From Mariprofundaceae bacterium (GTDB lineage Bacteria > Pseudomonadota > Zetaproteobacteria > Mariprofundales > Mariprofundaceae): a stretch of 41,561 nucleotides of DNA. The position numbers were made by a program, and so were the translations under genes. The notes under the pieces were generated by a model. That model was not told where the DNA came from. It worked only from the letters and a program-made list of their open reading frames with translations, and did no database searches. The stretch's first letter is position 1, and every line of letters starts with the position of its first letter. Where the stretch lies: positions 1 to 41,561 of the forward strand of contig JAUZQM010000011.1 of the NCBI GenBank assembly GCA_030950985.1, written 5' to 3'. Shown in pieces: positions 1 through 9,588 of this stretch.

Positions 1-752
1 CAGCCGTGTCATCCGCTCAAAACATTATCAAATGTTGTAAACGTTGTAATCTTGATGTGTCTGGTATGGTGCTCGAACAAGTAGCTTCCAGTGAAGCAGT
101 ATTAAGCCAAGATGAAAAAGATATTGGTGTTGTTTTGATTGATATTGGTGGTGGAACAACGGATATGGCCATCTTTATTGATGGGGCGATTACACATACA
201 GCGGTGATTCCGATTGGTGGTGATCATCTAACCAGTGATTTAGTGAATTGTTTGCGCACATCTGCAAGGGAAGCTGATATATTAAAAATAAGATATGGTT
301 CATGTATGGTTGATTTAGTGCCTGGCGATGAACAAATTGATGTTCCTGGTGTAGGCGGACGTGAATCAAGCCCCATGTCAAGACAGGTGATGGTGCAATA
401 CCTTGAGGCAAGAACCCTGGAACTCTTAGAGTATGTAAAAAACGAATTACAACGTTCAGGTTATGAAGAATTAGTTGCTGCGGGCTTGGTGATTACAGGT
501 GGCACATCTTTATTGGAAGGCATGGTGGAACTTGCGGAACAAACATTTGATGGATTACCCGTACGTCGAGGTTACCCACAAGGTGTAGATGGTTTAGTTG
601 ATGTCGTTTCTAGCCCTATTTATGCTACAGGTGTGGGGTTATTATTATATGGTAAAAATAATCAACATACATCAGCTGTAGCACATAGTATAAATGAAGA
701 TCATCAAGGACTTTGGCACAAGATGCGACAATGGTTTGGCGATACAAAGTAA
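1..752 (+). CDS. ftsA: Cell division protein FtsA, 5'-truncated by the window (C-terminal part)
   Basis: Open from the left edge. Contains the actin-like ATPase motif VVLIDIGGGTTDMAIF and VITGGTSLLEGM; directly upstream of ftsZ. Confidence 0.95.
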   Translation, partial: AVSSAQNIIKCCKRCNLDVSGMVLEQVASSEAVLSQDEKDIGVVLIDIGGGTTDMAIFIDGAITHTAVIPIGGDHLTSDLVNCLRTSAREADILKIRYGSCMVDLVPGDEQIDVPGVGGRESSPMSRQVMVQYLEARTLELLEYVKNELQRSGYEELVAAGLVITGGTSLLEGMVELAEQTFDGLPVRRGYPQGVDGLVDVVSSPIYATGVGLLLYGKNNQHTSAVAHSINEDHQGLWHKMRQWFGDTK

Positions 753-788
753 ACCATTAAATCAAAAGAATATAGTAAGGAGACGAAA

Positions 789-2051
789 GTGGCTATTTTT
801 TATGAACTAGATGAGACCAGCGGGCTTTCAGCCAAAATTAAAGTCATTGGTGTTGGTGGTGGTGGTGGTAATGCTATCAATAATATGATTTGTCAAAATA
901 TGACAGGCGTTGAATTTATTGTCGCTAATACCGATGCTCAAGCGATTGAGAAAAGTCAGGCTGAAATTCGTTTACAATTAGGTAGCGAACAAACACGTGG
1001 TCTGGGTGCAGGGGCAAAACCTCAAATTGGTAAAGAAGCGGCAGAGTTAGAAAAAGAACATTTGCGTGAATTGCTTGTTGATACAGACATGTTATTTATT
1101 ACAGCAGGCATGGGTGGTGGAACCGGGACAGGCGCAGCACCCGTCATTGCCGAAGTTGCCAAAGAAATGGGTATTCTTAGTGTAGGTATTGTGACCAAAC
1201 CTTTTGCTTTTGAAGGTCGACGTCGTATGAAACAAGCTGAAGAAGGGATTCAGGAGCTTCATAAATTTATTGATACATTGATTGTCATCCCAAATCAAAA
1301 ACTTTTGGGTGCTGTGAGTAAAAACACAAGCTTGATGGATTCTTTTATTGAAGCTGATAATGTTTTATATCAAGCAGTGAAAGGTATTTCTGATTTGATT
1401 GCTAATTCAGGCTATATCAATGTGGATTTTGCCGATGTGAAATCTGTAATGAGTGAAGAACAGAGCATGGCAATGATGGGAACAGGACGAGCAAGTGGTG
1501 AAAACCGTGCTTGTGAAGCCATCGAAAAAGCTATCTCGTCTTCTCTGCTTGAAGATGTTAATATTCAAGGTGCGCGTTCCGTTTTAATTAACGTAACTGG
1601 CAATGAAAGTGTTGGTTTGCATGAAGTTGATGAAGCCGTCGGAACGATTTCGAATCTTGTTGACGAAGATGCCAATATTATCTTTGGTGTTGTCAATGAT
1701 CCTGATATGGGAGATGAATTAAGTATTACAGTGGTAGCAACGGGTTTAAATCATAAGCTTTCCCCTGTAGTTCTGAAGGAAGAAAGTAAAGAAGTGGTAC
1801 AAGAAGTTACCATGCCTAAACAAACTAAAACTAGTATTCCGCATGCTAAAGATTATGCTAAATTTGAAGTGACGAAAACCGTGAGAAGTTCCTCAAAATC
1901 AAATAATACAGTGGCTTATGATGAAGCTGAACTTGCTATTCCTGCATATGAACGTAATCAATCAGGAGCTAGAGCAGTCGTAGGTCAAGCAGTGGCACGT
2001 GAGAAAGATCAAATATCTATCCCAACATGGATTCGCAAACAAGCAGACTAA
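789..2051 (+). CDS. ftsZ: Cell division GTPase FtsZ
   Basis: Tubulin signature GGGTGTGAAPVIAEVAKE, N-terminal IKVIGVGGGGGNAINNM, conserved C-terminal tail SIPTWIRKQAD. GTG start preceded by AAGGAGA. Confidence 0.98.
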   Translation: MAIFYELDETSGLSAKIKVIGVGGGGGNAINNMICQNMTGVEFIVANTDAQAIEKSQAEIRLQLGSEQTRGLGAGAKPQIGKEAAELEKEHLRELLVDTDMLFITAGMGGGTGTGAAPVIAEVAKEMGILSVGIVTKPFAFEGRRRMKQAEEGIQELHKFIDTLIVIPNQKLLGAVSKNTSLMDSFIEADNVLYQAVKGISDLIANSGYINVDFADVKSVMSEEQSMAMMGTGRASGENRACEAIEKAISSSLLEDVNIQGARSVLINVTGNESVGLHEVDEAVGTISNLVDEDANIIFGVVNDPDMGDELSITVVATGLNHKLSPVVLKEESKEVVQEVTMPKQTKTSIPHAKDYAKFEVTKTVRSSSKSNNTVAYDEAELAIPAYERNQSGARAVVGQAVAREKDQISIPTWIRKQAD

Positions 2052-2118
2052 ACCATGATATGTGGATTGGATGACTTTATACTTTTAAATAATGAGCCTT
2101 TTGGGAAGGATGGTTGTT

Positions 2119-3030
2119 ATGATGCTACAATGTACATTAAATCACAGTATTCGTTGTAGTGGAATCGGTCTCCATTCAGGAAGAAAAATTCAGTTAGTGT
2201 TACACCCTGCTCCAGAGGATAGTGGCATTACTTTCTATCGAACAGATTTGGATATCACTATTCCTGCCCATTCAAACTACGTCACGGACACTAGGCTTTG
2301 TACCACATTAGGGACAAATGAAGGTCATGTATCTACTGTAGAACACTTGTTATCAGCACTTGCAGGTCTAGGCATTGATAATGTTCGTATTGATATCAAT
2401 GGGTCTGAAATACCTATTATGGATGGTTCTGCAGCACCGTTTGTTTTTCTGATTCAATGTGCTGGTATTCGCAAACAATCAAAAGTAAAGAAAGTGATTC
2501 GTATCTTGGATAAAGTGGAAGCATCTCAAGATGATAAATATTGCGCACTTTATCCATCAAAGAGTTTTAAAATATCGTACACATTAGATTATGATCATCC
2601 ACTATTACATCAGTGCAAAGTAAGCATTGATTTTTCAAATCAAGCATACACGCGTGAAGTTAGCCGGGCTCGTACCTTTGGTTTTTTACATGAAATTGAA
2701 GCGTTACAAAAGTCTGGTCTCGCTTTGGGTGGATCTTTGGAAAATGCTATTGTTTTGGATCAGTACCGCGTGATTAATGAAGGTGGCTTGCGCTACCATG
2801 ACGAATGTGTACGCCACAAAGTTTTAGATACTGTAGGTGATTTATCATTGGCTGGTTTACCCATCTTAGGGGCATTTGAAGGCATGAGAACAGGTCACGA
2901 AATGAATCACCATTTAGTTGAAAAATTATTAAATACGCCTGAAGCATGGATTATTGAAGATATGGTCAATGCTACTACCAGTATAGAACAACATAAAACT
3001 TCAGCATCTTTAAATCCACAATATTCTTAA
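2119..3030 (+). CDS. lpxC: UDP-3-O-acyl-N-acetylglucosamine deacetylase LpxC
   Basis: Motifs GIGLHSGRKI, STVEHLLSALAGLGIDN, HKVLDTVGDLSLAG, GHEMNHHLV. The ORF opens at 2092 but the internal ATG (2119/2122) after AAGGA fits LpxC N-termini better. Confidence 0.96.
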   Translation: MMLQCTLNHSIRCSGIGLHSGRKIQLVLHPAPEDSGITFYRTDLDITIPAHSNYVTDTRLCTTLGTNEGHVSTVEHLLSALAGLGIDNVRIDINGSEIPIMDGSAAPFVFLIQCAGIRKQSKVKKVIRILDKVEASQDDKYCALYPSKSFKISYTLDYDHPLLHQCKVSIDFSNQAYTREVSRARTFGFLHEIEALQKSGLALGGSLENAIVLDQYRVINEGGLRYHDECVRHKVLDTVGDLSLAGLPILGAFEGMRTGHEMNHHLVEKLLNTPEAWIIEDMVNATTSIEQHKTSASLNPQYS

Positions 3031-3207
3031 CTTAACCTTATAACATTCGAATAATCAAAGTACAGAAAATGATATATCTACTCAGTGTTGACCATCATAT
3101 TTTTCTTTTTGAATAGAAAACAACCAAGGTTTCTCAAATATTTTACGGATATTTTGAAATTTACATGGATAATAATTATAGTTTTTATATTTTATTATCC
3201 AATCTTG

Positions 3208-3225
3208 GAAGGGTTAAAACCCTTC
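3208..3225. repeat. Perfect short palindrome upstream of the TnpA relic
   Basis: GAAGGGTT-AA-AACCCTTC. Confidence 0.7.
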
Positions 3226-3283
3226 AGATGGCAGCTTTTAGCATTTTCTTTTATAGTTCTGAGTACAGCAGAAGAATACAGGC

Positions 3284-3702
3284 ATGAAACGGACTCATTT
3301 TTCCGATGACACGTTCATCTTGTATGGTGTGAAAATATCGAAAAAGCATTCTTTATGATTATTTTTCAGCATGATTCAGAGGATTTATCTCGGTAACTAT
3401 ATTCAGAGATGGAAGTTGATACATTGTCATGAGTAGTGTTGAAAAATCATGGTATCGATGCCCCCGCAGGTTTCCGTGAGCAAGCTGATTCAAAAGGTGA
3501 AGGGAAAAGCATCGTACGAATTACAACGATAATTTATAGAGTTGCGAAAGGAATATTGGGGTCAACGGATATTTTTCATGCAATACGGGTAATGTGACGT
3601 ATATTGATGGGTACATGAAATAGAATGATAATTTCAAGCTTGCCGACTTTGAGTTGATCTGAAGCCGCTTTAAGGCGGAATCTTGCAGTCGGCTTTAGCC
3701 GA
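3284..3702 (+). pseudogene. Degenerate IS200/IS605-type TnpA (Y1/HUH transposase) relic
   Basis: Across several frames: HLVWCE + YRKK-like, then PPQVSVSKLIQKVKGKASYELQ..FIELRKEYWGQ..., then GNVTYIDGYMK..NDNFKLADFEL. This matches the order of IS200-type TnpA blocks, interrupted by stops and frameshifts. Confidence 0.75.
3664..3702. repeat. Two adjacent REP-like hairpins at the 3' end of the TnpA relic
   Basis: GCCGCTTTAAGGCGG followed by TCGGCT-TT-AGCCGA. Confidence 0.65.
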
Positions 3703-3816
3703 AACACCATATAAAATATACCCGATCAATGTAAGTTAACAGGCAAGTTCACCGGCATTAGCGATCAATGCGGCAAAGGCAAATATTGACACTTTGCTTT
3801 GCAGGCTAATAAGCAT

Positions 3817-3847
3817 AAAAAAAGCCGTCATGAAAGTGACGGCTTTT
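3817..3847 (-). terminator. Intrinsic terminator downstream of glnA
   Basis: Minus strand: GCCGTCA-CTTTCA-TGACGGC followed by a T-run. Partly bidirectional. Confidence 0.9.
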
Positions 3848-3868
3848 ACTACGAATCAATTGATTCTA

Positions 3869-5284
3869 TTATACTGAATAATACATTTCCATTTCTATTG
3901 GATGTGGACGCATGCGAATTTCATTCACTTCTTCCATCTTTAATCCGATGTAAGCATCAATCATATCATCATCCATCACACCGCCGACTTTCAAGAACTC
4001 GCGATCAGCACTCAGTGCTTCCAAAGCTTGATCCAAACTATTACATACAGTCGGAATTTTCGCTTCTTCTTCAGGTGACAAAGCATACAAATTCATATCA
4101 GAAGGTTCGCCAGGATCGATTTTATTGGCAATACCATCAAGGCCAGCCATCAATAAAGCAGTGTATGCCAAATATGGGTTCGCCGTGCAATCTGGGAAAC
4201 GTACTTCAATACGACGCGCTGGATCAGAATTGACCACAGGAATACGAATTGATGCAGAGCGGTTACGATTTGAATAAGCCAACATGACTGGTGCTTCAAA
4301 ACCGGGAACCAAACGTTTATATGAGTTGGTAGACGCATTGGTGAACGCATTAAGAGCGCGTGCATGTTTAATGATACCACCGATATACCACAACGCTTCT
4401 TGTGAAAGATTTGCATATTGATCACCTGCAAAAAGGTTCACACCATCTTTCCAAATCGATTGATGAACATGCATCGCTGTACCATTATCACCGTAGATAG
4501 GTTTAGGCATGAATGTTGCAGTTTTACCATGTGCATCAGCAACATTATGTACCACATATTTATACCATTGCGCACGATCAGCAATATCAATTAACTCACC
4601 GAATTTCATGGCTAATTCGCATTGACCCGCAGTCGCTACTTCATGGTGATGACATTCCATTTCCATGCCAAGATCAGTCATGACGAGTGACATGTCATTG
4701 CGTATTTCATGCAAAGAATCCACAGGCGGAACAGGGAAATAACCACCCTTCACTTTAGGACGATGACCCGTGTTTTTACCTTCAAATTTTTCATTGGAAT
4801 TCCAAGCAGCTTCTTGAGAACCAATTTCATAGCTACAAGAGCCCATTTCATTGCTGTAACGCATGCTATCAAAAACAAAAAATTCTAATTCAGGACCAAA
4901 ATAAACGGTATCCGCAATACCTGCTTTCTTGATATATTTTAATGCACGTTGTGCGACTTGGCGTGGGCAACGGTTGTAATCTTCTCCAGAAATCGGATCA
5001 ATTACTTGAGCAACCAAAACCAGTGTGCAAGCTTCAAAAAATGGATCGATACGTGCGCTATCTGGATCAGGAATCAATGCCATATCGGAGTTGTTAATTT
5101 CACACCAACCCTCAATCGAAGAGCCATCAAAGGCAAAGCCATCTTCGAAGCAATCTTCTTTCAATGTGTGAATAGGAAATGTTACATGTTGCCATTTTCC
5201 CTTACTATCCGTAAAACGAACATCAACAAAATCGCATTCATTTTCTTCAATTAGTTCAAAGACCTTCTTTATCGCGTCACTCAC
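3869..5284 (-). CDS. glnA: Glutamine synthetase type I
   Basis: Motifs [33 protein letters not shown]; 471 aa. Confidence 0.98.
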   Translation of the reverse strand: MSDAIKKVFELIEENECDFVDVRFTDSKGKWQHVTFPIHTLKEDCFEDGFAFDGSSIEGWCEINNSDMALIPDPDSARIDPFFEACTLVLVAQVIDPISGEDYNRCPRQVAQRALKYIKKAGIADTVYFGPELEFFVFDSMRYSNEMGSCSYEIGSQEAAWNSNEKFEGKNTGHRPKVKGGYFPVPPVDSLHEIRNDMSLVMTDLGMEMECHHHEVATAGQCELAMKFGELIDIADRAQWYKYVVHNVADAHGKTATFMPKPIYGDNGTAMHVHQSIWKDGVNLFAGDQYANLSQEALWYIGGIIKHARALNAFTNASTNSYKRLVPGFEAPVMLAYSNRNRSASIRIPVVNSDPARRIEVRFPDCTANPYLAYTALLMAGLDGIANKIDPGEPSDMNLYALSPEEEAKIPTVCNSLDQALEALSADREFLKVGGVMDDDMIDAYIGLKMEEVNEIRMRPHPIEMEMYYSV

Positions 5285-5472
5285 AAGTATATTCCTCCAG
5301 AGATATGTTTAGCCCATGCAAAAAAGCATTCGGAACGATACACAACTCCATTTAATGTACAATATACGAAGGCATCGGATGTTAAAAATATCGCAAGTGA
5401 TACAGTGCGCAAAAAAATAATGATACACATGACATTTCAAGCGTGATGAAGTAAGAAAAAACATAAAGGATA

Positions 5473-6057
5473 ATGATAATGAAAGAACAAAAAATTTTAG
5501 ATATGTACGAGGATGCTGGAGCATTATTGAATGGGCATTTCATCCTTTCAAGTGGTCGTCATTCAGCGCGTTATTTACAATCAGCATTGGTGTTGATGTC
5601 GATGGAAAATGCTAAGGAATTAGCTGAATCCTTGATTAAAAATATGAATCCTGATGATTTTGATATGGTTGTTTCTCCTGCCATTGGTGGTTTGGTGATT
5701 GGTCAAGAAGTAGCACGGCAATTAAAAAAACCATTTATTTTCACCGAACGTAAAGAAGGTGTGATGCAAATGCGGCGTGGCTTTTCCATTCCAAAAGGTA
5801 CAAAGCTTTTGGTGGTGGAAGATGTGATTACAACGGGTGGTTCAGTCTGTGAATGTATGGCAGTGGTGCGTGAACATGGTGGCGTGCCGACATCGATTGT
5901 GGCTGTTGTCGATCGAGCACCCGATGCAGAAGGACGTTTTGATGTACCTCATAGCACCGCAATTGCATTGAATGTTGAAACCTTTGCAGCCGATAGCTGC
6001 CCTTTATGTGCAAAAGGCACACCTGCGGTAAAACCTGGTAGTCGAGGTAGTGTTTAA
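5473..6057 (+). CDS. pyrE: Orotate phosphoribosyltransferase
   Basis: PRPP-binding loop LLVVEDVITTGGS, N-terminal GHFILSSGRHSARYLQ. Confidence 0.93.
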   Translation: MIMKEQKILDMYEDAGALLNGHFILSSGRHSARYLQSALVLMSMENAKELAESLIKNMNPDDFDMVVSPAIGGLVIGQEVARQLKKPFIFTERKEGVMQMRRGFSIPKGTKLLVVEDVITTGGSVCECMAVVREHGGVPTSIVAVVDRAPDAEGRFDVPHSTAIALNVETFAADSCPLCAKGTPAVKPGSRGSV

Positions 6058-7724
6058 TGGCTAAATTTTCAGAAGGTGCCGTGATTCGCTGTTTTCCTTT
6101 TGGTGGTGTGGGTGAATTTGGCAAAAACATGATGGTGTACGCTGTCGATGATGATGCTGTCATTGTCGATTGTGGCATGGGATTTCCAGAACCTGGTCAA
6201 CATGGTATTGACGTCGTTGTGCCTGATATTACAGCACTCAATGAGATGGGCTTAAAAATTCATGCCTTATTATTAACCCATGGTCATGAAGATCATATTG
6301 GTGGCGTGCCGTTTTTATTGCCTAAATTACATGTGCCTGTTTATGGTACGTCCATTACCTTAGCGATGGTTAAAGCGAAGTTATCAGAACGCGGTTATAA
6401 AGGTGATTTACGCCGTTTGGATGAACATACACCCATTAAAATCGGTCCTTTTCGGGTTGAAGGTGTACCCGTAACCCATTCGATTATGGATGCCATTTCA
6501 ATCGTGATTCACACCGACCAAGGTGCGATTATTCATACGGGTGATTTTAAGTTTGATGCTTCTCCAATTGATGGTCGCGTGAGTGGTTTGGCACGTTTTG
6601 GTGAATTAGGCGAAGAAGGTGTGTTGTTATTGGCAGCTGATTCGACCAATGCCACACGTGATGGCACAGTACCTTCTGAAAGCACGGTAGGGCCAGCGTT
6701 GAAAGAAGCTGTATCGACATGTAAAGGCAAAGTAGTCGTAACAACATTTGCTTCTAATATGTTTCGCATTCAACAAATTGTTGAAGCTGCCCAAGCATCA
6801 GGGCGACGTGTTGCCATTGCAGGTCGTAGCCTTGAAAAAAATATTGGTTTAAGCCGTGAATTAAATCGCATTCATTTCCCTTCCAATATTTTGATAGATA
6901 TTAAGCGTTCAGGCAGCGTACCCGATTCAGAATTATTGATTATTGCTACAGGTTCACAAGGTGAATGGCGTGCTGCTTTGGCACGCATTGCACAAGATAA
7001 ATTCCCCGGTATTCGTTTAGGCGCGGATGATTTGGTGATTTTTTCATCCTCCAATATTCCCGGCAATGAACGGGTGATTGCAGGATTATTTAACCATATT
7101 TACCGCCGTGGTGCGCGCGTTTTACATGCACGACAAGCCGCTTTACATGTATCAGGACATGCCCAAGCTGATGAACTCAAAACCATGTTGACGTTGACCA
7201 AACCAAAATATTTTTATCCCGTGCATGGTGAATTTCGTAACTTGGTCGAACATCAAGAATTAGGTGTGAGTACAGGCATTCCCTTTAAAAACACAGTCTT
7301 AGCTGAAAATGGACAGAGTGTGGTGATCGATGAGTACGGCATTGGTCGTGGTCCTAAATTTCATGCTGGTGCGGTTTTTGTGGATGGTACGCATCGGGAT
7401 GAAGTCGATGATATGGTTTTGCGTGATCGTCGTGTTTTAGCAGACGATGGCATGATTTCAGTGACCGTTTTAATTTCACAAAACGAAGGTTCTTTGTTGG
7501 CAAAACCTGAGTTGATTGCACGCGGTGTTTTACATGAATCGGTGAGTGAAAAAGTGTTGGAAGAAGCTGCCGATGATATGCATCGTCATTTAAGCAACAT
7601 TGATCAAGAAATGTTGGCTGATTTAGATGAAACCCGTGAAGAAATTCGTGTTTGGTTGCGTCGCTGGTGTAAACGTCATTTAGGTCGCCGTCCGATGGTG
7701 TTGCCTGTTGTGCTTGAAATTTAG
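6057..7724 (+). CDS. rnj: Ribonuclease J family metallo-beta-lactamase/beta-CASP RNase
   Basis: LLLTHGHEDHIGGVPFLL, IHTGDFKFD, C-terminal VSGHAQADELKTMLTLTKPKYFYPVHGEFRNL. Overlaps the pyrE stop (TAATG). Confidence 0.95.
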   Translation: MAKFSEGAVIRCFPFGGVGEFGKNMMVYAVDDDAVIVDCGMGFPEPGQHGIDVVVPDITALNEMGLKIHALLLTHGHEDHIGGVPFLLPKLHVPVYGTSITLAMVKAKLSERGYKGDLRRLDEHTPIKIGPFRVEGVPVTHSIMDAISIVIHTDQGAIIHTGDFKFDASPIDGRVSGLARFGELGEEGVLLLAADSTNATRDGTVPSESTVGPALKEAVSTCKGKVVVTTFASNMFRIQQIVEAAQASGRRVAIAGRSLEKNIGLSRELNRIHFPSNILIDIKRSGSVPDSELLIIATGSQGEWRAALARIAQDKFPGIRLGADDLVIFSSSNIPGNERVIAGLFNHIYRRGARVLHARQAALHVSGHAQADELKTMLTLTKPKYFYPVHGEFRNLVEHQELGVSTGIPFKNTVLAENGQSVVIDEYGIGRGPKFHAGAVFVDGTHRDEVDDMVLRDRRVLADDGMISVTVLISQNEGSLLAKPELIARGVLHESVSEKVLEEAADDMHRHLSNIDQEMLADLDETREEIRVWLRRWCKRHLGRRPMVLPVVLEI

Positions 7725-8133
7725 TACGTCATCTTCGATAGGTTTGTGGGCGGCACTTAAAGGCACTTGGGTGGATCGAATGCTTTTGTTTACCGCCTTA
7801 TTTAGTATTATTGTTGTTTGGCAGTGGGTTCATCTAGTCGTTGGTGAATCCACACCTATGGTGCGTATTTTTCATGCAAAAACATTATTGGCGAGTTATC
7901 CCTTAACTGCCGAAAAATCAGTTCATTATGATGCACAGGGAGATGTTGGTGGCGCTGAGATTGTGATTGAGGGGGGGCATGTGCGTATTATTCATTCGAC
8001 ATGTGCAAGCAAGGCATGTGTGCTTTCTGGAGAACATCACCAATTGGGTGATATGATTGTTTGTGTTCCCAACCGCATCCTTGTACTGATTGATGGACAA
8101 AAGGATTTACGTTTGGATGCTGTAACGGAATGA
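7708..8133 (+). CDS. NusG domain II-containing small protein
   Basis: One N-terminal hydrophobic segment, then a compact domain ending GGHVRIIHSTCASKACVLSG..DMIVCVPNRILVLI, typical of NusG_II. Start uncertain; ATG at 7780 possible. Confidence 0.75.
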   Translation: MCLKFSTSSSIGLWAALKGTWVDRMLLFTALFSIIVVWQWVHLVVGESTPMVRIFHAKTLLASYPLTAEKSVHYDAQGDVGGAEIVIEGGHVRIIHSTCASKACVLSGEHHQLGDMIVCVPNRILVLIDGQKDLRLDAVTE

Positions 8134-8684
8134 ATCCATGCTTACCCTTACGTCCACCCTTGGTAGAGCTTGAAAAAAAAGCATTTTGGCTTGGTTTTTT
8201 ACTCCTTGCCAGTGGTTTACATGTCTTTGAAGCAGCTCTGCCCAATTTTGGCCCTTGGTTCAAATTGGGTTTGGCAAATATCATGACATTGATTGTTTTG
8301 GTACTGATGGGTGAGCGTTATGCGATTGCATTGGCTTTGGCGCGTATTGTGATTGGGGCTTTATTGTTGGGGACACTCTTTACGCCTACATTTATCGTGT
8401 CATTGATATCAACAGTGGCAGCCACGTTCAGCATGATTTTGGTCTGGCGATATGTGCCGAGAGTAAGTTTGATAGGGACAAGTTTGTGTGCGGCATTGGT
8501 GCATATGAGCGCACAATTTTGGGTTGTTGGAACATTTATTATTCAACAAAGTGCGTTGTATTACCTATTGCCGCCCTTACTTTTATTGGCTTGTTTGACA
8601 GGTTGGTTGAACGGAGCCTTAGCACACTATATGGTCGCACAACTTCAAATGAGGAATGGGGAAAACATTGTTGGGAAAAATTGA
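8130..8684 (+). CDS. Gx transporter / 'heptaprenyl diphosphate synthase component I'-like integral membrane protein
   Basis: LPNFGPWFKLGLANIMTLIVL typical of the family, multiple TM segments, adjacent NusG_II protein. Confidence 0.75.
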   Translation: MNPCLPLRPPLVELEKKAFWLGFLLLASGLHVFEAALPNFGPWFKLGLANIMTLIVLVLMGERYAIALALARIVIGALLLGTLFTPTFIVSLISTVAATFSMILVWRYVPRVSLIGTSLCAALVHMSAQFWVVGTFIIQQSALYYLLPPLLLLACLTGWLNGALAHYMVAQLQMRNGENIVGKN

Positions 8685-9588
8685 ACATAAGCGTTTGGGT
8701 ATAGCTCTTGTCGCATCTATTTTGCTACATGTTGCATTGGCATGGGTTATAACACTCAATCATCACGACCAAGCATTGCATAAAAAGACAGTACCCCAAT
8801 TCATGGATGTGGTATTATTAAAACCTAATCAACAGTCTTTGAAAAAAAAGCCTAAAGATGCCCAAACCATTTCCAATCAAAATGCACAAGGCAGTAGTCG
8901 TCATGCTCAAGATAAAATGACCAGACGTGCTAAAGCGCCAGTGGTAGGGCAACAACATAAAAAGCCCAAACCTGTTCATCCAAGGATGCCCAAAAGAGTC
9001 GTTTCGCCACCTGAATCGAGTAAAAAACGACCGCAAATTATGACTAAAAACAGTTTAAACCATACCGATGGTCAGCGTGCTTTAGTCACCCCTAAGAAAA
9101 TTGATAAGAAAATAGCCAAAACTAAACCTGTCCCGATGCAACCTGTAAACATGTCTAATTTATTACCTTCTAGCATGGCCTTATCGGAATTATCGCGTGA
9201 TTTTGAGCGTGAACGTCGGCTGAAACAAATGCTATCGAAAGAAGCCGATATTCCGATCAATACCAAAGAAGCCAAATATGCACCTTATGCGCAAGCATTG
9301 GTTCATGCGCTAGAAGAACAATGGCGACCGGGTGATGCTGATTATCGTCAATTTTCTGATCATGCACGACAAGTATTAATGCGTGTGACCATTGAGTTGA
9401 ATGGTGAAATGAGCAATTTGGAAATTTTACGTCCCAGTCCTATTCAAGGTTTAAATGAAAGTGCTATCAAAGCCTTGCATGCAGCAGCACCTTTTCATCC
9501 CTTGCCAAGCTCTTGGGGGCTGGATCGTGCAAGCTTTTATTTAACCTTTGAAGTTATCGAGGATCAAGCTGTTTTCCGTGCCATGTAA
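8656..9588 (+). CDS. TonB/TolA-like energy transducer
   Basis: N-terminal TM anchor, long K/P-rich linker, C-terminal TonB-like region (VTIELNGEMSNLEILRPSPIQGLNESAIKAL..APFHPLP). Confidence 0.75.
   Translation: MGKTLLGKIEHKRLGIALVASILLHVALAWVITLNHHDQALHKKTVPQFMDVVLLKPNQQSLKKKPKDAQTISNQNAQGSSRHAQDKMTRRAKAPVVGQQHKKPKPVHPRMPKRVVSPPESSKKRPQIMTKNSLNHTDGQRALVTPKKIDKKIAKTKPVPMQPVNMSNLLPSSMALSELSRDFERERRLKQMLSKEADIPINTKEAKYAPYAQALVHALEEQWRPGDADYRQFSDHARQVLMRVTIELNGEMSNLEILRPSPIQGLNESAIKALHAAAPFHPLPSSWGLDRASFYLTFEVIEDQAVFRAM

Noticed and set aside
190-411. Minus-strand ORFs antisense to ftsA, ftsZ, pyrE, rnj, mazG, aroA, rpsA and others in the ORF track
   Set aside because: They lie opposite well-supported genes, have no recognisable motifs, and fit chance open frames.
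3085-3309. 74-aa hydrophobic ORF upstream of the TnpA relic
   Set aside because: TTG start, AT-rich hydrophobic composition, no family recognised, and its end runs into the transposase relic; probably spurious or decayed.
3799-4233. 144-aa plus-strand ORF
   Set aside because: Antisense to the glnA C-terminus and starts inside the glnA terminator.
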